From contig OMTF01000032.1 in NCBI GenBank assembly GCA_900313925.1, positions 1 to 32,759 on the forward strand: a DNA stretch of 32,759 bases, in the 5' to 3' direction. Below, in pieces: positions 14,271 through 21,785 of the stretch; the first letter of the stretch is position 1, and each line of letters opens with the position of its first letter. The DNA comes from an uncultured Eubacteriales bacterium (lineage in GTDB: Bacteria > Bacillota > Clostridia > Oscillospirales > Oscillospiraceae). The translations under genes and the position numbers were made by a program. Under the pieces are notes generated by a model that saw nothing but the letters and a program-made list of their open reading frames with translations, had not been told where the DNA came from and did not search any database.

Positions 14271-16001
14271 ATGCGCATTATGAAAAGCAAGGCTGCCGAC
14301 CCGACCTTCCACGTTATTCGGGATACCCGGCGCAATGGCAAAAGAAGCACGGAAATCGTTGAAAATCTTGGCAGCGCATCCGAAATCTGCAGGAAATACC
14401 ACGTTACGGATGCGGATGCATGGGCCCGGGACTATGTCCAGATGCTTCGGGACACGGAAGCGGCAAAAGATCACCGGGTGCTTATTCCGTTTAATACCAG
14501 TAAAAAGATTGACCGGGACAAAAGGAATTCCTTCAATGTCGGGTATCTGTTCCTCCAGCGTATTTTTTACCAACTGGGGCTTCCGTCGATCTGCCGCAAA
14601 ATAATGAGAACAAATTCTTTTAACTTTGATCTGGAAGCAATCCTTTCCCGACTTGTTTACGGACGGATTCTCTATCCCTCCTCAAAGCTTTCCTGCTATG
14701 AGCAGTCCCCAAAATTGCTGGAACAGCCGGAATTTGAGCTGCATCAGGTCTACCGTGCCCTGTCTGTACTGGCGCAGAACAGCGACCTGCTGCAGGCGGC
14801 GCTGTACAAGCGGTCTCAAAAGCTCCTTCCGCGCAGCACGGGGGTCCTGTTTTATGACTGCACGAATTACTTTTTTGAGACGGAACAGGAATCCGGACTG
14901 CGGCAATACGGTCCGAGTAAAGAGCATCGCCCGAATCCAATTGTGCAGATGGGCCTGTTTCTAGATATGTCCGGAATTCCTCTGGCATTCAGCATTCAGC
15001 CGGGCATCCAAAACGAACAGCTGTCGCTGAAGCCTCTCGAGCAGCAGATCCTGAGAGATTTTGAACTATCTAAATTTGTCATTTGCACGGATGCCGGGCT
15101 GTCCTCGGAAGCAAACCGTAAGTTTAATAATTATGGAGAACGCAGCTTTATTACGACGCAGTCCATAAAGAAGCTGAATAAGAATTGGAAGGACTGGTGC
15201 CTTGACCCGACCGGATGGCATCTGGAGGGAAGCAGCAGCGAATATAATATTTCCTCCATAGAGGATACACCGGAAAACAGAAACAAAATATTCTATAAGC
15301 AGGCGTTCATCGAAGGCTATGGTGAACAGCGAGATATTCCGTTTGATCAGACGATCATCGTAACGTACTGCCGGAAGTACAGAGAATACCAGAGGAATGT
15401 GAGAAACCGCCAGATAGAGAGGGCCAGGAGATATCTGGAACACCCCGCCTCTGCAGAGCGGCATTCGCAGAATGATGCCAAAAGCTTTATTACAAGGCTT
15501 CATGTCACAGGAGAAGGAGAAGTAGCTGAAAAGGTAGAATATACACTCAATGAAGACGCTATTGCAGAAGAAGCCAGATATGATGGATTTTATGTTGTGT
15601 GCACAAACCTAGATGACGATCCGGCAGAGATAGCTAAAGTGAATCGCCATCGCTGGGAGATCGAGGAATCCTTCCGAATCATGAAAACAGAATTTGAAGC
15701 AAGACCGGTTTATCTGCAGAGAGACGACCGAATCATGGCTCATTTTCTTACCTGTTTTATTGCTTTGCTCGTTTACCGGATTCTGGAGAAAAAACTTGGG
15801 GAAGAATACACCTGCAGTGAAATAATAGCTACCCTAAGGGACATGGATATGCTTAAACTTGGAAGCTATGGCTACACACCCTGCTATACACGTACGGAAC
15901 TGACGGATGCCCTGCATAAAGCATCTGGCTTCCGGACAGATTACGAATTGATCACACCAAAATCTATGGCTGGCATTGTTCGAAGATCAAAAGGCTTGTA
16001 G
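14271..16001 (+). CDS. IS1634-family transposase
   Basis: A 576-residue DDE transposase of the IS1634 branch of the IS4 superfamily. Likely catalytic residues are D196 in LFYDCTNYFFE, D274 in CTDAGLSSEANR, and a glutamate at 463-466 in RHRWEIEESFRIMKTEFEAR, the YREK-like helix region of this superfamily. Full length with no stop or frameshift, so it may be active. It runs head-on to the neighbouring operon. Starts at ATG 14271 behind GGAGG. A hairpin with a U-tract at 16054-16103 probably ends its transcript. Confidence 0.93.
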   Translation: MRIMKSKAADPTFHVIRDTRRNGKRSTEIVENLGSASEICRKYHVTDADAWARDYVQMLRDTEAAKDHRVLIPFNTSKKIDRDKRNSFNVGYLFLQRIFYQLGLPSICRKIMRTNSFNFDLEAILSRLVYGRILYPSSKLSCYEQSPKLLEQPEFELHQVYRALSVLAQNSDLLQAALYKRSQKLLPRSTGVLFYDCTNYFFETEQESGLRQYGPSKEHRPNPIVQMGLFLDMSGIPLAFSIQPGIQNEQLSLKPLEQQILRDFELSKFVICTDAGLSSEANRKFNNYGERSFITTQSIKKLNKNWKDWCLDPTGWHLEGSSSEYNISSIEDTPENRNKIFYKQAFIEGYGEQRDIPFDQTIIVTYCRKYREYQRNVRNRQIERARRYLEHPASAERHSQNDAKSFITRLHVTGEGEVAEKVEYTLNEDAIAEEARYDGFYVVCTNLDDDPAEIAKVNRHRWEIEESFRIMKTEFEARPVYLQRDDRIMAHFLTCFIALLVYRILEKKLGEEYTCSEIIATLRDMDMLKLGSYGYTPCYTRTELTDALHKASGFRTDYELITPKSMAGIVRRSKGL

Positions 16002-16053
16002 AAGTTTCTATTAAATTTTTCCTGTTTACGCATTTCGCGAAAACATTTGAAAA

Positions 16054-16103
16054 GACCGCAACGCACTGCTATTAATGTGTTTGCGGCCTGTTTTTATCTG
16101 TTT
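16054..16103 (+). terminator. Terminator of the transposase gene
   Basis: GACCGCAA (16054-16061) pairs with TTGCGGCC (16081-16088) with one mismatch, plus an inner CAC/GTG stem, followed by TGTTTTTATCTGTTT. Confidence 0.65.
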
Positions 16104-16165
16104 CGCTGTCAAAGATAGGAATATAAAAAATAATAATTTATCGTTTATATTATTATAACGATTGT

Positions 16166-16217
16166 ATTTCCCATAAGCTATGCTTTTTCAGGCCACGGCT
16201 GTGCCGAATTGGGAAAT
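16166..16217. repeat. Nested hairpin between the insertion sequence and tRNA-fMet
   Basis: ATTTCCCA (16166-16173) pairs with TGGGAAAT (16210-16217), and a GC-rich GGCCAC/GTGCC hairpin (16191-16205) lies inside. The stretch 16114-16298 has no gene I can support. A further AT-rich inverted repeat TCGTT/AACGA is at 16141-16161. It may be a remnant of another small element. Confidence 0.35.
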
Positions 16218-16287
16218 CGAATCCGTTTACCGCCGAAAATATTCTGAAAATCTCTGATTCCACGCAGAAATCGCCTATATCACAGCA

Positions 16288-16333
16288 GAAAATAAAAAAT
16301 TACCGTTGCTGATATTGTATCAACAACAGTAAC
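16288..16333 (-). terminator. Terminator of tRNA-fMet; palindromic repeat copy 2
   Basis: The palindrome at 16299-16333 starts 5 bp after the tRNA CCA end and, on the minus strand, is followed by TTTTTTATTTT, a good intrinsic terminator. It matches copy 1 at 4611-4645 in 30 of 35 positions, and the shared 23-mer is 16294-16316. All differences are in one arm, and copy 2 has one mismatched pair in the stem while copy 1 is perfect. Confidence 0.8.
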
Positions 16334-16338
16334 AGTTT

Positions 16339-16414
<76 letters not shown>

Positions 16415-16435
16415 ATATGATTTATTTGGGTCTAT

Positions 16436-16464
16436 AGTATAACACCGCTCCTGCAGAACGTCAA
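16436..16464 (-). promoter_or_regulatory. Promoter of tRNA-fMet
   Basis: On the minus strand TTGACG (16459-16464) and TATACT (16436-16441) are separated by 17 bp; the tRNA begins 21 bp downstream of the -10 box. Confidence 0.8.
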
Positions 16465-16490
16465 CTGCGACGCCCTTCTCGGCGCAACTT

Positions 16491-16513
16491 CCCCACTGCG
16501 GGAAGCAGTGGGG
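16491..16513 (-). terminator. Hairpin after rpsT
   Basis: CCCCACTGC and GCAGTGGGG form a perfect 9-bp stem with a 5-nt loop, 29 bp after the rpsT stop codon. The following minus-strand bases (AAGTTGCG) are a poor U-tract, so termination may be incomplete or the hairpin may protect the mRNA 3' end. It lies just upstream of the tRNA promoter. Confidence 0.6.
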
Positions 16514-16542
16514 TATAATTCACGTTTTAAGGTAAGCGCCAT

Positions 16543-16806
16543 TCACTCCATGTGATTCAGCTTGTTTGCCATGGCAGACTTTTTATTCGCGGCATTATTG
16601 CTGTGAATCAGGCCTTTTCCTGCAGCTTTGTCTACGGCCTTGACAGCGTTCCTGAAGTTCTCTTGCGCCTCTTCCTTGTTTCCTTCCTCAACAGCTTTAT
16701 CAAACTTTTTAATCACATTCTTCAGCTGTGTCCGGTCGGCACGGTTCTTCGCTCTGAGTTCCTTCGACTTCTCGTCTCTCTTAATTGCGGATTTAATATT
16801 CGGCAT
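16543..16806 (-). CDS. rpsT: 30S ribosomal protein S20
   Basis: 87 residues, the standard length for S20. Starts MPNIKSAIKRDEKSKELRAK and ends in the helical region KAAGKGLIHSNNAANKKSAM typical of the family. S20 binds 16S rRNA early in assembly of the small subunit. Shine-Dalgarno GGGAGGTG precedes the ATG by about 11 bases. It is transcribed alone from the promoter at 16854-16882. Confidence 0.97.
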   Translation of the reverse strand: MPNIKSAIKRDEKSKELRAKNRADRTQLKNVIKKFDKAVEEGNKEEAQENFRNAVKAVDKAAGKGLIHSNNAANKKSAMANKLNHME

Positions 16807-16853
16807 GCGGCTTTCAGCACCTCCCTTAGCGAAAATTTCAACTGCGGATTAAT

Positions 16854-16882
16854 ATATTAGCACCCCGGGAACTGAAAATCAA
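16854..16882 (-). promoter_or_regulatory. Promoter of rpsT
   Basis: On the minus strand TTGATT (16877-16882) and TAATAT (16854-16859) are 17 bp apart, about 48 bp before the start codon. Confidence 0.7.
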
Positions 16883-17069
16883 GATTTTTCACCGCGCAGC
16901 GCCGTTTTTTTCGATTTTTTGCTTACTTGCCTCCTCTTTTTGTCCGCAGGATCTCCTGATGGCCCCTTCCCCGGTCGATTTCTTCCCTTTTGTCTTTGAT
17001 CCTGATAATCTTGCACAAGAGACTTTCCGTTTCTTCGTAAATATTCTCTCTTGGGCGACTCTTTTTTTC

Positions 17070-17098
17070 TTGCGTATCCTTCCCCTATCAAGTAGGAT
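17070..17098 (+). promoter_or_regulatory. Promoter of the Ppx/GppA gene
   Basis: TTGCGT (17070-17075) and TAGGAT (17093-17098) with a 17-bp spacer. Transcription would begin near 17105, leaving an 80-nt leader that contains a small CGTCC/GGACG hairpin (17133-17147). The rest of the interval 16890-17184 has no gene I can support. Confidence 0.6.
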
Positions 17099-17184
17099 GT
17101 AGTTTGGATGTTTTGAAACTTCCGAGAATCCACGTCCGAAGTGGACGGCGTTCTTTTCACCAAAGAAGGGAAAATCTCTGTATT

Positions 17185-18093
17185 ATGAATCACGCAATCA
17201 TTGATATCGGTTCAAACTCTATGCGTCTTACCCTCTACGAGATTGCTGGTACGGCATTCAAGGTTCTTCTTAAAACGAAGTATATGGCGGGCCTCGCCGG
17301 CTATGTAAAGGAGGGCTCTCTCCTTCCGGAAGGCATTGAGCGGGCGTATTCCGGACTTCTGGAATTCAAAGGGATTCTGGATTCCCTTCAGATTGAAAGC
17401 TACAGTGTTTTCGCCACGGCGTCCCTCCGCAATATTGCAAATACGGACGCTGCTTTAGCCGCAATCCACGACGCCACCGGTTTTTACGTTGAGGTCCTCA
17501 GTGCCGATGACGAAGAATATTTTGGTTATGTCGGCGCCATGCGGGAGCGGAATATTACCCGTGGCGTGGAAGTGGACATCGGCGGCGCCAGTACGGAAAT
17601 CGTTACGTTTGATGACAATCGCATGCAAAAAGGCCTCAGCTTTCCCGTCGGATCGCTCAGCCTTTACCGTGACTATGTTCCAAAAATTTTCCCCGGCCGC
17701 CATTCGATCCATCTGATCGAACAGGAACTTACCCAGCAGATGGAAGGCAACGAAGAGCTGTCCGTTGAAACCCGTCCGCTTCTTGTCTGCGTCGGCGGGA
17801 CCTCCCGTGCAGTTTTAAAGTTTGCCAAAGTCCTCTGCCCGCTGTCTCCGGACAGCCATACCCTTTCTTCCTCGCAGCTTCTTTCGATCTGCGACTACCT
17901 TTCTTCGGGGGACAAGGAAGCGATTGATCTGATTTTAAAGCTGGAACCGGAGCGGATTCATACTCTTATTCCCGGACTTATGATAATGAAGCATGTCTGC
18001 GTGCTTTTTCATTCAACGACTCTGATTATCAGCAGCTATGGCGTTCGGGAGGGATATCTTTGCGAACGGGTAATCGGCAGGACTACTGTGTAA
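17185..18093 (+). CDS. Ppx/GppA-family phosphatase
   Basis: 302 residues of the exopolyphosphatase / guanosine pentaphosphate phosphatase family (ASKHA fold). Phosphate-1 loop AIIDIGSNSMRLTLYE is at the extreme N-terminus, the second loop is VEVDIGGASTEIVTF, and VCVGGTSRA is further on. At this length it has only the catalytic core and lacks the C-terminal helical domain of E. coli Ppx, as in short family members. It may degrade polyphosphate or pppGpp; I cannot separate these. I chose the ATG at 17185 because the family N-terminus begins there, and an alternative TTG at 17104 precedes the predicted transcription start. It is on the strand opposite its neighbours. Confidence 0.9.
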   Translation: MNHAIIDIGSNSMRLTLYEIAGTAFKVLLKTKYMAGLAGYVKEGSLLPEGIERAYSGLLEFKGILDSLQIESYSVFATASLRNIANTDAALAAIHDATGFYVEVLSADDEEYFGYVGAMRERNITRGVEVDIGGASTEIVTFDDNRMQKGLSFPVGSLSLYRDYVPKIFPGRHSIHLIEQELTQQMEGNEELSVETRPLLVCVGGTSRAVLKFAKVLCPLSPDSHTLSSSQLLSICDYLSSGDKEAIDLILKLEPERIHTLIPGLMIMKHVCVLFHSTTLIISSYGVREGYLCERVIGRTTV

Positions 18094-18105
18094 ACGCATG
18101 AATCG

Positions 18106-18153
18106 TGCGGCGGCTTCTTCGACTCTGGATCGAAAAAGCCGCCGCATTTTTCT
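18106..18153 (+). terminator. Terminator of the Ppx/GppA gene
   Basis: TGCGGCGGCTT (18106-18116) pairs perfectly with AAGCCGCCGCA (18136-18146), followed by TTTTTCTG. The convergent gene on the other strand ends at 18169; on that strand there is no good U-tract. Confidence 0.85.
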
Positions 18154-18168
18154 GTGCTTATTCGGTTG

Positions 18169-18732
18169 CTACTTTGCGAATCTAATCATTTTTGCCACGG
18201 TCGCGCTTGTCATAAAGGCTTCAAATATATCCGGAATAATGAGGTCCATATAGGGAGACACATCCTCTTTTCGCGCCAGATTCCGCATCATAAGCTTCAT
18301 CGCCATACCACGGAAACTATATCCCTCCACATTCATCGGATCAAATCCAAAGCGTTTTGCTGTCTGTTCTCTCAGCTGTATCTGCTCATTTGTAATTTCC
18401 GTCGGAACCTGTATGAAAAGACCGTTCAGATATCCGTACTGATGCACAACGGAGCGTACCAGCTCCTCTTCAAACCCGCGATCCTTATACCAGGGCATGG
18501 TCCCGAAGTAGAGCATCATGCCGTACCCATAGACGGAGCGGGGAAGTACGAAGGCTTCCGCGACCGAAACCTTCACTTCATTGTCCACCAGCATTAATAA
18601 GTCCGCTTTTTGGTTGAAGATGGCCTTCTGAAGAACGATTTCCGGCAGGACTTCCGCTTTCGGATGACAGTCTAAAAACAGGCCATAGTTAAAGTTCAGA
18701 TCTCTGCCGGAGCCCTTTCGCAGCACAAGCAT
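18169..18732 (-). CDS. Conserved-looking protein of unknown function at the end of the gyrA-rnhA run
   Basis: 187 residues; I do not recognise the family. It is mixed alpha/beta in appearance, with no signal peptide or membrane segment and no clear catalytic motif. Notable stretches are LNFNYGLFLDCHPKAEVLPE near the N-terminus, YGYGMMLYFGTMPWYKDRGF mid-protein, and a hydrophobic C-terminal half (YSFRGMAMKLMMRNLARKED). A good Shine-Dalgarno (AGGTGAGAAA) precedes the ATG. It starts 8 bp after the rnhA stop codon, so it is probably cotranscribed with gyrA and rnhA. Codon use is like its neighbours. Confidence 0.8.
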   Translation of the reverse strand: MLVLRKGSGRDLNFNYGLFLDCHPKAEVLPEIVLQKAIFNQKADLLMLVDNEVKVSVAEAFVLPRSVYGYGMMLYFGTMPWYKDRGFEEELVRSVVHQYGYLNGLFIQVPTEITNEQIQLREQTAKRFGFDPMNVEGYSFRGMAMKLMMRNLARKEDVSPYMDLIIPDIFEAFMTSATVAKMIRFAK

Positions 18733-18740
18733 TTTCTCAC

Positions 18741-19178
18741 CTACTCATATTTCTTTCGTTCCGCAACCGCCAGGGCATCGCAGCGGTTGTTGTATTCGTT
18801 TTCCGCATGGCCTTTCACCCAATGCGCCGTTACCTCGTGAATTTCAAGAAGCCGCAAAAGCTTCTCCCAGAGTTCCGGGTTTTTTGCCGGACTTTTATCC
18901 GCTTTCTTCCATCCTCTTTTTTCCCAGGCTTTTGCCCATCCGTTCCCGATGGCATCGGAAACATATTTTGAGTCCGTATACAGTGCAACCCTGCAGGGTT
19001 CTTTCAGCTGCTCCAGGCCATGAATAACTCCCTGGAGCTCCATCCGGTTATTGGTCGTCTGCGGCTCGCCGCCGGAAAGTGTTTTCTCTTTTCCCTGATA
19101 AACGAGGATGCACGCCCAGCCACCGGGGCCGGGATTCTGGCTGCAGGCTCCATCGGTATACAGTTCAACGCTCTTCAT
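18741..19178 (-). CDS. rnhA: Ribonuclease HI
   Basis: Cuts the RNA strand of RNA-DNA hybrids such as primers and R-loops. 145 residues, usual length. The catalytic acidic residues are D9 (YTDGAC), E47 (NNRMEL), D69 (YTDSKYV) and an aspartate near residue 134 (NNRCDALA), with a conserved His in VKGHAENE. The basic protrusion KAWEKRGWKKADKSP is present. Its start lies inside the end of gyrA (14-nt overlap), so the two are translated from one message. Confidence 0.96.
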   Translation of the reverse strand: MKSVELYTDGACSQNPGPGGWACILVYQGKEKTLSGGEPQTTNNRMELQGVIHGLEQLKEPCRVALYTDSKYVSDAIGNGWAKAWEKRGWKKADKSPAKNPELWEKLLRLLEIHEVTAHWVKGHAENEYNNRCDALAVAERKKYE

Positions 19179-21747
19179 CCGTACTTCCGGCTTCCGCTCC
19201 CGCCGGCGCCTCCCCTTCGGGTTCTTCCGCTGTATCTTCCGGTTCTACCTTCTCTGCACGAGCAATGGACGTGATTCGGACACGCATATTTTCTTCCTCT
19301 CCGTCCTCATCCTTTCTCGCTCCCTTCGCGTCGGTGACATTCTTTATCCGGACGCCTCTTGCGGTTCTTCCGCAGATGCTGATATCCGACGCCGGCATGC
19401 GAATCAGCGTTGCATCATCAGAAAGCGCAAGCACGTCTTCATCTTCGTTGACCAAGATCATGTCCGCAACGGAACCTGTTTTGTCATTGACCTTGTAATT
19501 GATTCTTCCCAGTCCTCCGCGGTGCGTAATGCCGTAGTCTTCCTGCCGTGTCCGCCGGCCAAAGCCGTATTCCGATACAGTCAGAACATATTCCCCTTCT
19601 CCGGACGCTCCGGCGCCAATTACATAGTCCCCTTGGCGCAGACGAATTCCGCGGACTCCGGCGGCAGCGCGGCCGCAGGGCCGCAGCTCTGTTTCCGGAA
19701 ACGCAACGATCTGGCCAAGGCGCGTTGCCAGGAATACCGTGTCCGCTCCGCCGGTCGCAAGCACGGCAATCAGTTCATCTCCCTCTAGCAGATGAATGGC
19801 GCGAATTCCCGATCTCCGAATATTCCGGAGAACGCTCTGCTGCATCCGCTTCACGGTTCCGTTTTTCGTAACCATGACAAGGTATGCGTCTTCCTCCACG
19901 CCACGGGAATGAATCATGGTGGCAATCTTTTCGTTTTCCTCCAGCGGAAGAATGTTCACGATGTTCACGCCGCGGGCATTCCTCTCTGCACGCGGGATGC
20001 GGTATCCTTTCTGGACATAAACCCGCCCGAAGGAAGTAAAGAACAGGATGTTGTCGTGGGTCGATGCGGTAAAGACCGTTTCCACAAAATCCTCTTCCCG
20101 CGTACTCATTGCCTTTACGCCTTTTCCGCCGCGCTTCTGCGCGTTGTACTCCGTGGCTTCCACGCGTTTTATGTACCCGTTGTGCGTGAGCGTAAATACG
20201 GATTCCTCATCGGCGATGAGATCCTCCTCTTCGATCTCCTCCCAACTGTCTTCAATGACGGTTCTCCGCTCGTCTCCGTATTTCTCTCCGATCTCCTTCA
20301 GCTCTTCCTTCAGAACTGCTTTGACCTTTTCCTTATCCGCCAGAATCGATTTGTAATAAGCAATTTTTTCCTCTAAATCCTTATATTCCTGCTCCAACTT
20401 TTCCCGGTTAAGGCCCTGCAGGGCAATAAGGCGCATGTCGCAGATGGCCTGCGCCTGCACATCATCCAGGCTGAAACGTGCCATCAGGTTCTGCTTTGCG
20501 TCGTCATAGCTGGTCCGGATGATTCGGATTACTTCATCGATATTATCCTGCGCAATTAGCAGTCCTTCCAGCAGATGCGCGCGTTCCTGGGCCTTCTTCA
20601 AGTCGTAGCGCGTCCGCCGAACAATTAGATCTTCCTGGAATTTCAGATATTCATCCAGAATGTGCCGCAGGGAAAGGATTTTAGGCTGAGACTGATCATC
20701 CACCAGCGCCAGCATGTTTACGGAGTAGCTGATCTGCAGCTGCGTCTTTTTCAGCAGATGATTCAGCACGACCTGCGGCAGCGCATCGCGTTTCAGTTCA
20801 ATGACGATTCGCATGCCGTCGCGGTCGGTCTCGTCTCGCAGATCCGAAATCCCTTCGATTCCCTTGTCTTTGACAAGCGTTGCGATCGAAGCAATCAGCT
20901 GTCTCTTATTTACCTGGTACGGCAGCTCCGTAACGATGATGCGGCTGCGCTTTTCCTTGCCGTATTCCTCAATTTCCGTCTTCGCCCGCAGCAGAATCTT
21001 TCCCCGGCCGGTAGCGTACGCCTGCCGGATGCCTGCTCTTCCCATAATAATTCCGCGGGTCGGGAAATCCGGTCCCGGGATGCATCGCATAAGATCTGCC
21101 AGCGTGGCGTCGGGGTTATCCAGCACCAGAATACAGGCATTGATTACTTCTTTTAGATTGTGCGGCGGGATGTTGGTGGCCATGCCGACGGCAATGCCGT
21201 TTGAACCGTTAACCAGAAGGTTCGGCATCCGGGACGGGAGAACCTTCGGCTCTTTGCGCGTTTCGTCGAAGTTCGGAACCCATTCCACGGTTTCCTTGTC
21301 AATGTCCCGCAGCATTTCATCGGCAATCCGAGCCAGCCGCGCTTCCGTATAGCGGTAAGCCGCTGGGGGATCGCCGTCAACTGAACCGAAGTTTCCGTGT
21401 CCGTCGATCAGCGGATTGCGCATGGAAAAGTCCTGCGCCATACGTACCAGTGCGTCATATACGGAGGCATCTCCGTGCGGATGGTAGCGGCCCAGCACAT
21501 CGCCGACCGCAGTTGCGCACTTCCGGTACGGCTTATCCCGCGTCAGGCCATCCTCATACATGGCATAAAGAATGCGGCGATGAACCGGTTTCAAGCCGTC
21601 CCGCACATCCGGCAGAGCGCGGCCGACGATAACCGACATTGCGTATTCAATATAGCTTTTCTGCATTTCCTGAACGAGCTCAGATTCAACAACCACCTGG
21701 TTCGGGAAGGAAATGTCCTCCGGTTTATAATCTTTCTTTTTAGACAT
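19165..21747 (-). CDS. gyrA: DNA gyrase subunit A
   Basis: Breaks and rejoins DNA in the A2B2 gyrase that introduces negative supercoils. 860 residues. Catalytic tyrosine is Y133 in AAYRYTEARL. The quinolone-determining region reads HPHGDASVYDALVRMAQ: the residue equivalent to E. coli S83 is A94, and D87 is D98. The C-terminal wrapping domain carries the GyrA box QKRGGKG. The C-terminus ends in an acidic/Ala-Gly tail. It lies 38 bp after prsW and overlaps rnhA by 14 nt. Confidence 0.97.
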   Translation of the reverse strand: MSKKKDYKPEDISFPNQVVVESELVQEMQKSYIEYAMSVIVGRALPDVRDGLKPVHRRILYAMYEDGLTRDKPYRKCATAVGDVLGRYHPHGDASVYDALVRMAQDFSMRNPLIDGHGNFGSVDGDPPAAYRYTEARLARIADEMLRDIDKETVEWVPNFDETRKEPKVLPSRMPNLLVNGSNGIAVGMATNIPPHNLKEVINACILVLDNPDATLADLMRCIPGPDFPTRGIIMGRAGIRQAYATGRGKILLRAKTEIEEYGKEKRSRIIVTELPYQVNKRQLIASIATLVKDKGIEGISDLRDETDRDGMRIVIELKRDALPQVVLNHLLKKTQLQISYSVNMLALVDDQSQPKILSLRHILDEYLKFQEDLIVRRTRYDLKKAQERAHLLEGLLIAQDNIDEVIRIIRTSYDDAKQNLMARFSLDDVQAQAICDMRLIALQGLNREKLEQEYKDLEEKIAYYKSILADKEKVKAVLKEELKEIGEKYGDERRTVIEDSWEEIEEEDLIADEESVFTLTHNGYIKRVEATEYNAQKRGGKGVKAMSTREEDFVETVFTASTHDNILFFTSFGRVYVQKGYRIPRAERNARGVNIVNILPLEENEKIATMIHSRGVEEDAYLVMVTKNGTVKRMQQSVLRNIRRSGIRAIHLLEGDELIAVLATGGADTVFLATRLGQIVAFPETELRPCGRAAAGVRGIRLRQGDYVIGAGASGEGEYVLTVSEYGFGRRTRQEDYGITHRGGLGRINYKVNDKTGSVADMILVNEDEDVLALSDDATLIRMPASDISICGRTARGVRIKNVTDAKGARKDEDGEEENMRVRITSIARAEKVEPEDTAEEPEGEAPAGAEAGSTDEER

Positions 21748-21785
21748 TCGTTTGTTGCTCCTTAGGAGATTTCAGTATCCTGCGC

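Larger units (their letters stand above)
14129..16113 (+). mobile_element. IS1634-family insertion sequence
   Basis: A full-length transposase gene with candidate imperfect ends: TTTGACACCTAAAAAT at 14129-14144, and the opposite end read inward as TTTGACAGCGAAACAG (16113-16098), 12 of 16 matching. No short target duplication is seen at these borders. A 12-bp direct repeat AAAGATAGGAAT at 14227-14238 and 16111-16122 offers an alternative border, but the sequences inside it are not good inverted repeats. Ends are therefore tentative. It separates the transporter operon from tRNA-fMet. Confidence 0.7.

Noticed and set aside
17104-17184. Upstream TTG start that would add 27 residues to the Ppx/GppA protein
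   Set aside because: The TTG lies at or before the predicted transcription start, and the family N-terminus begins at the ATG at 17185.
16879-17193. Minus-strand open frame of 104 codons, very basic C-terminus
   Set aside because: It overlaps the rpsT and ppx promoters, has no family motif and no good ribosome site; the basic composition comes from a purine-rich strand.
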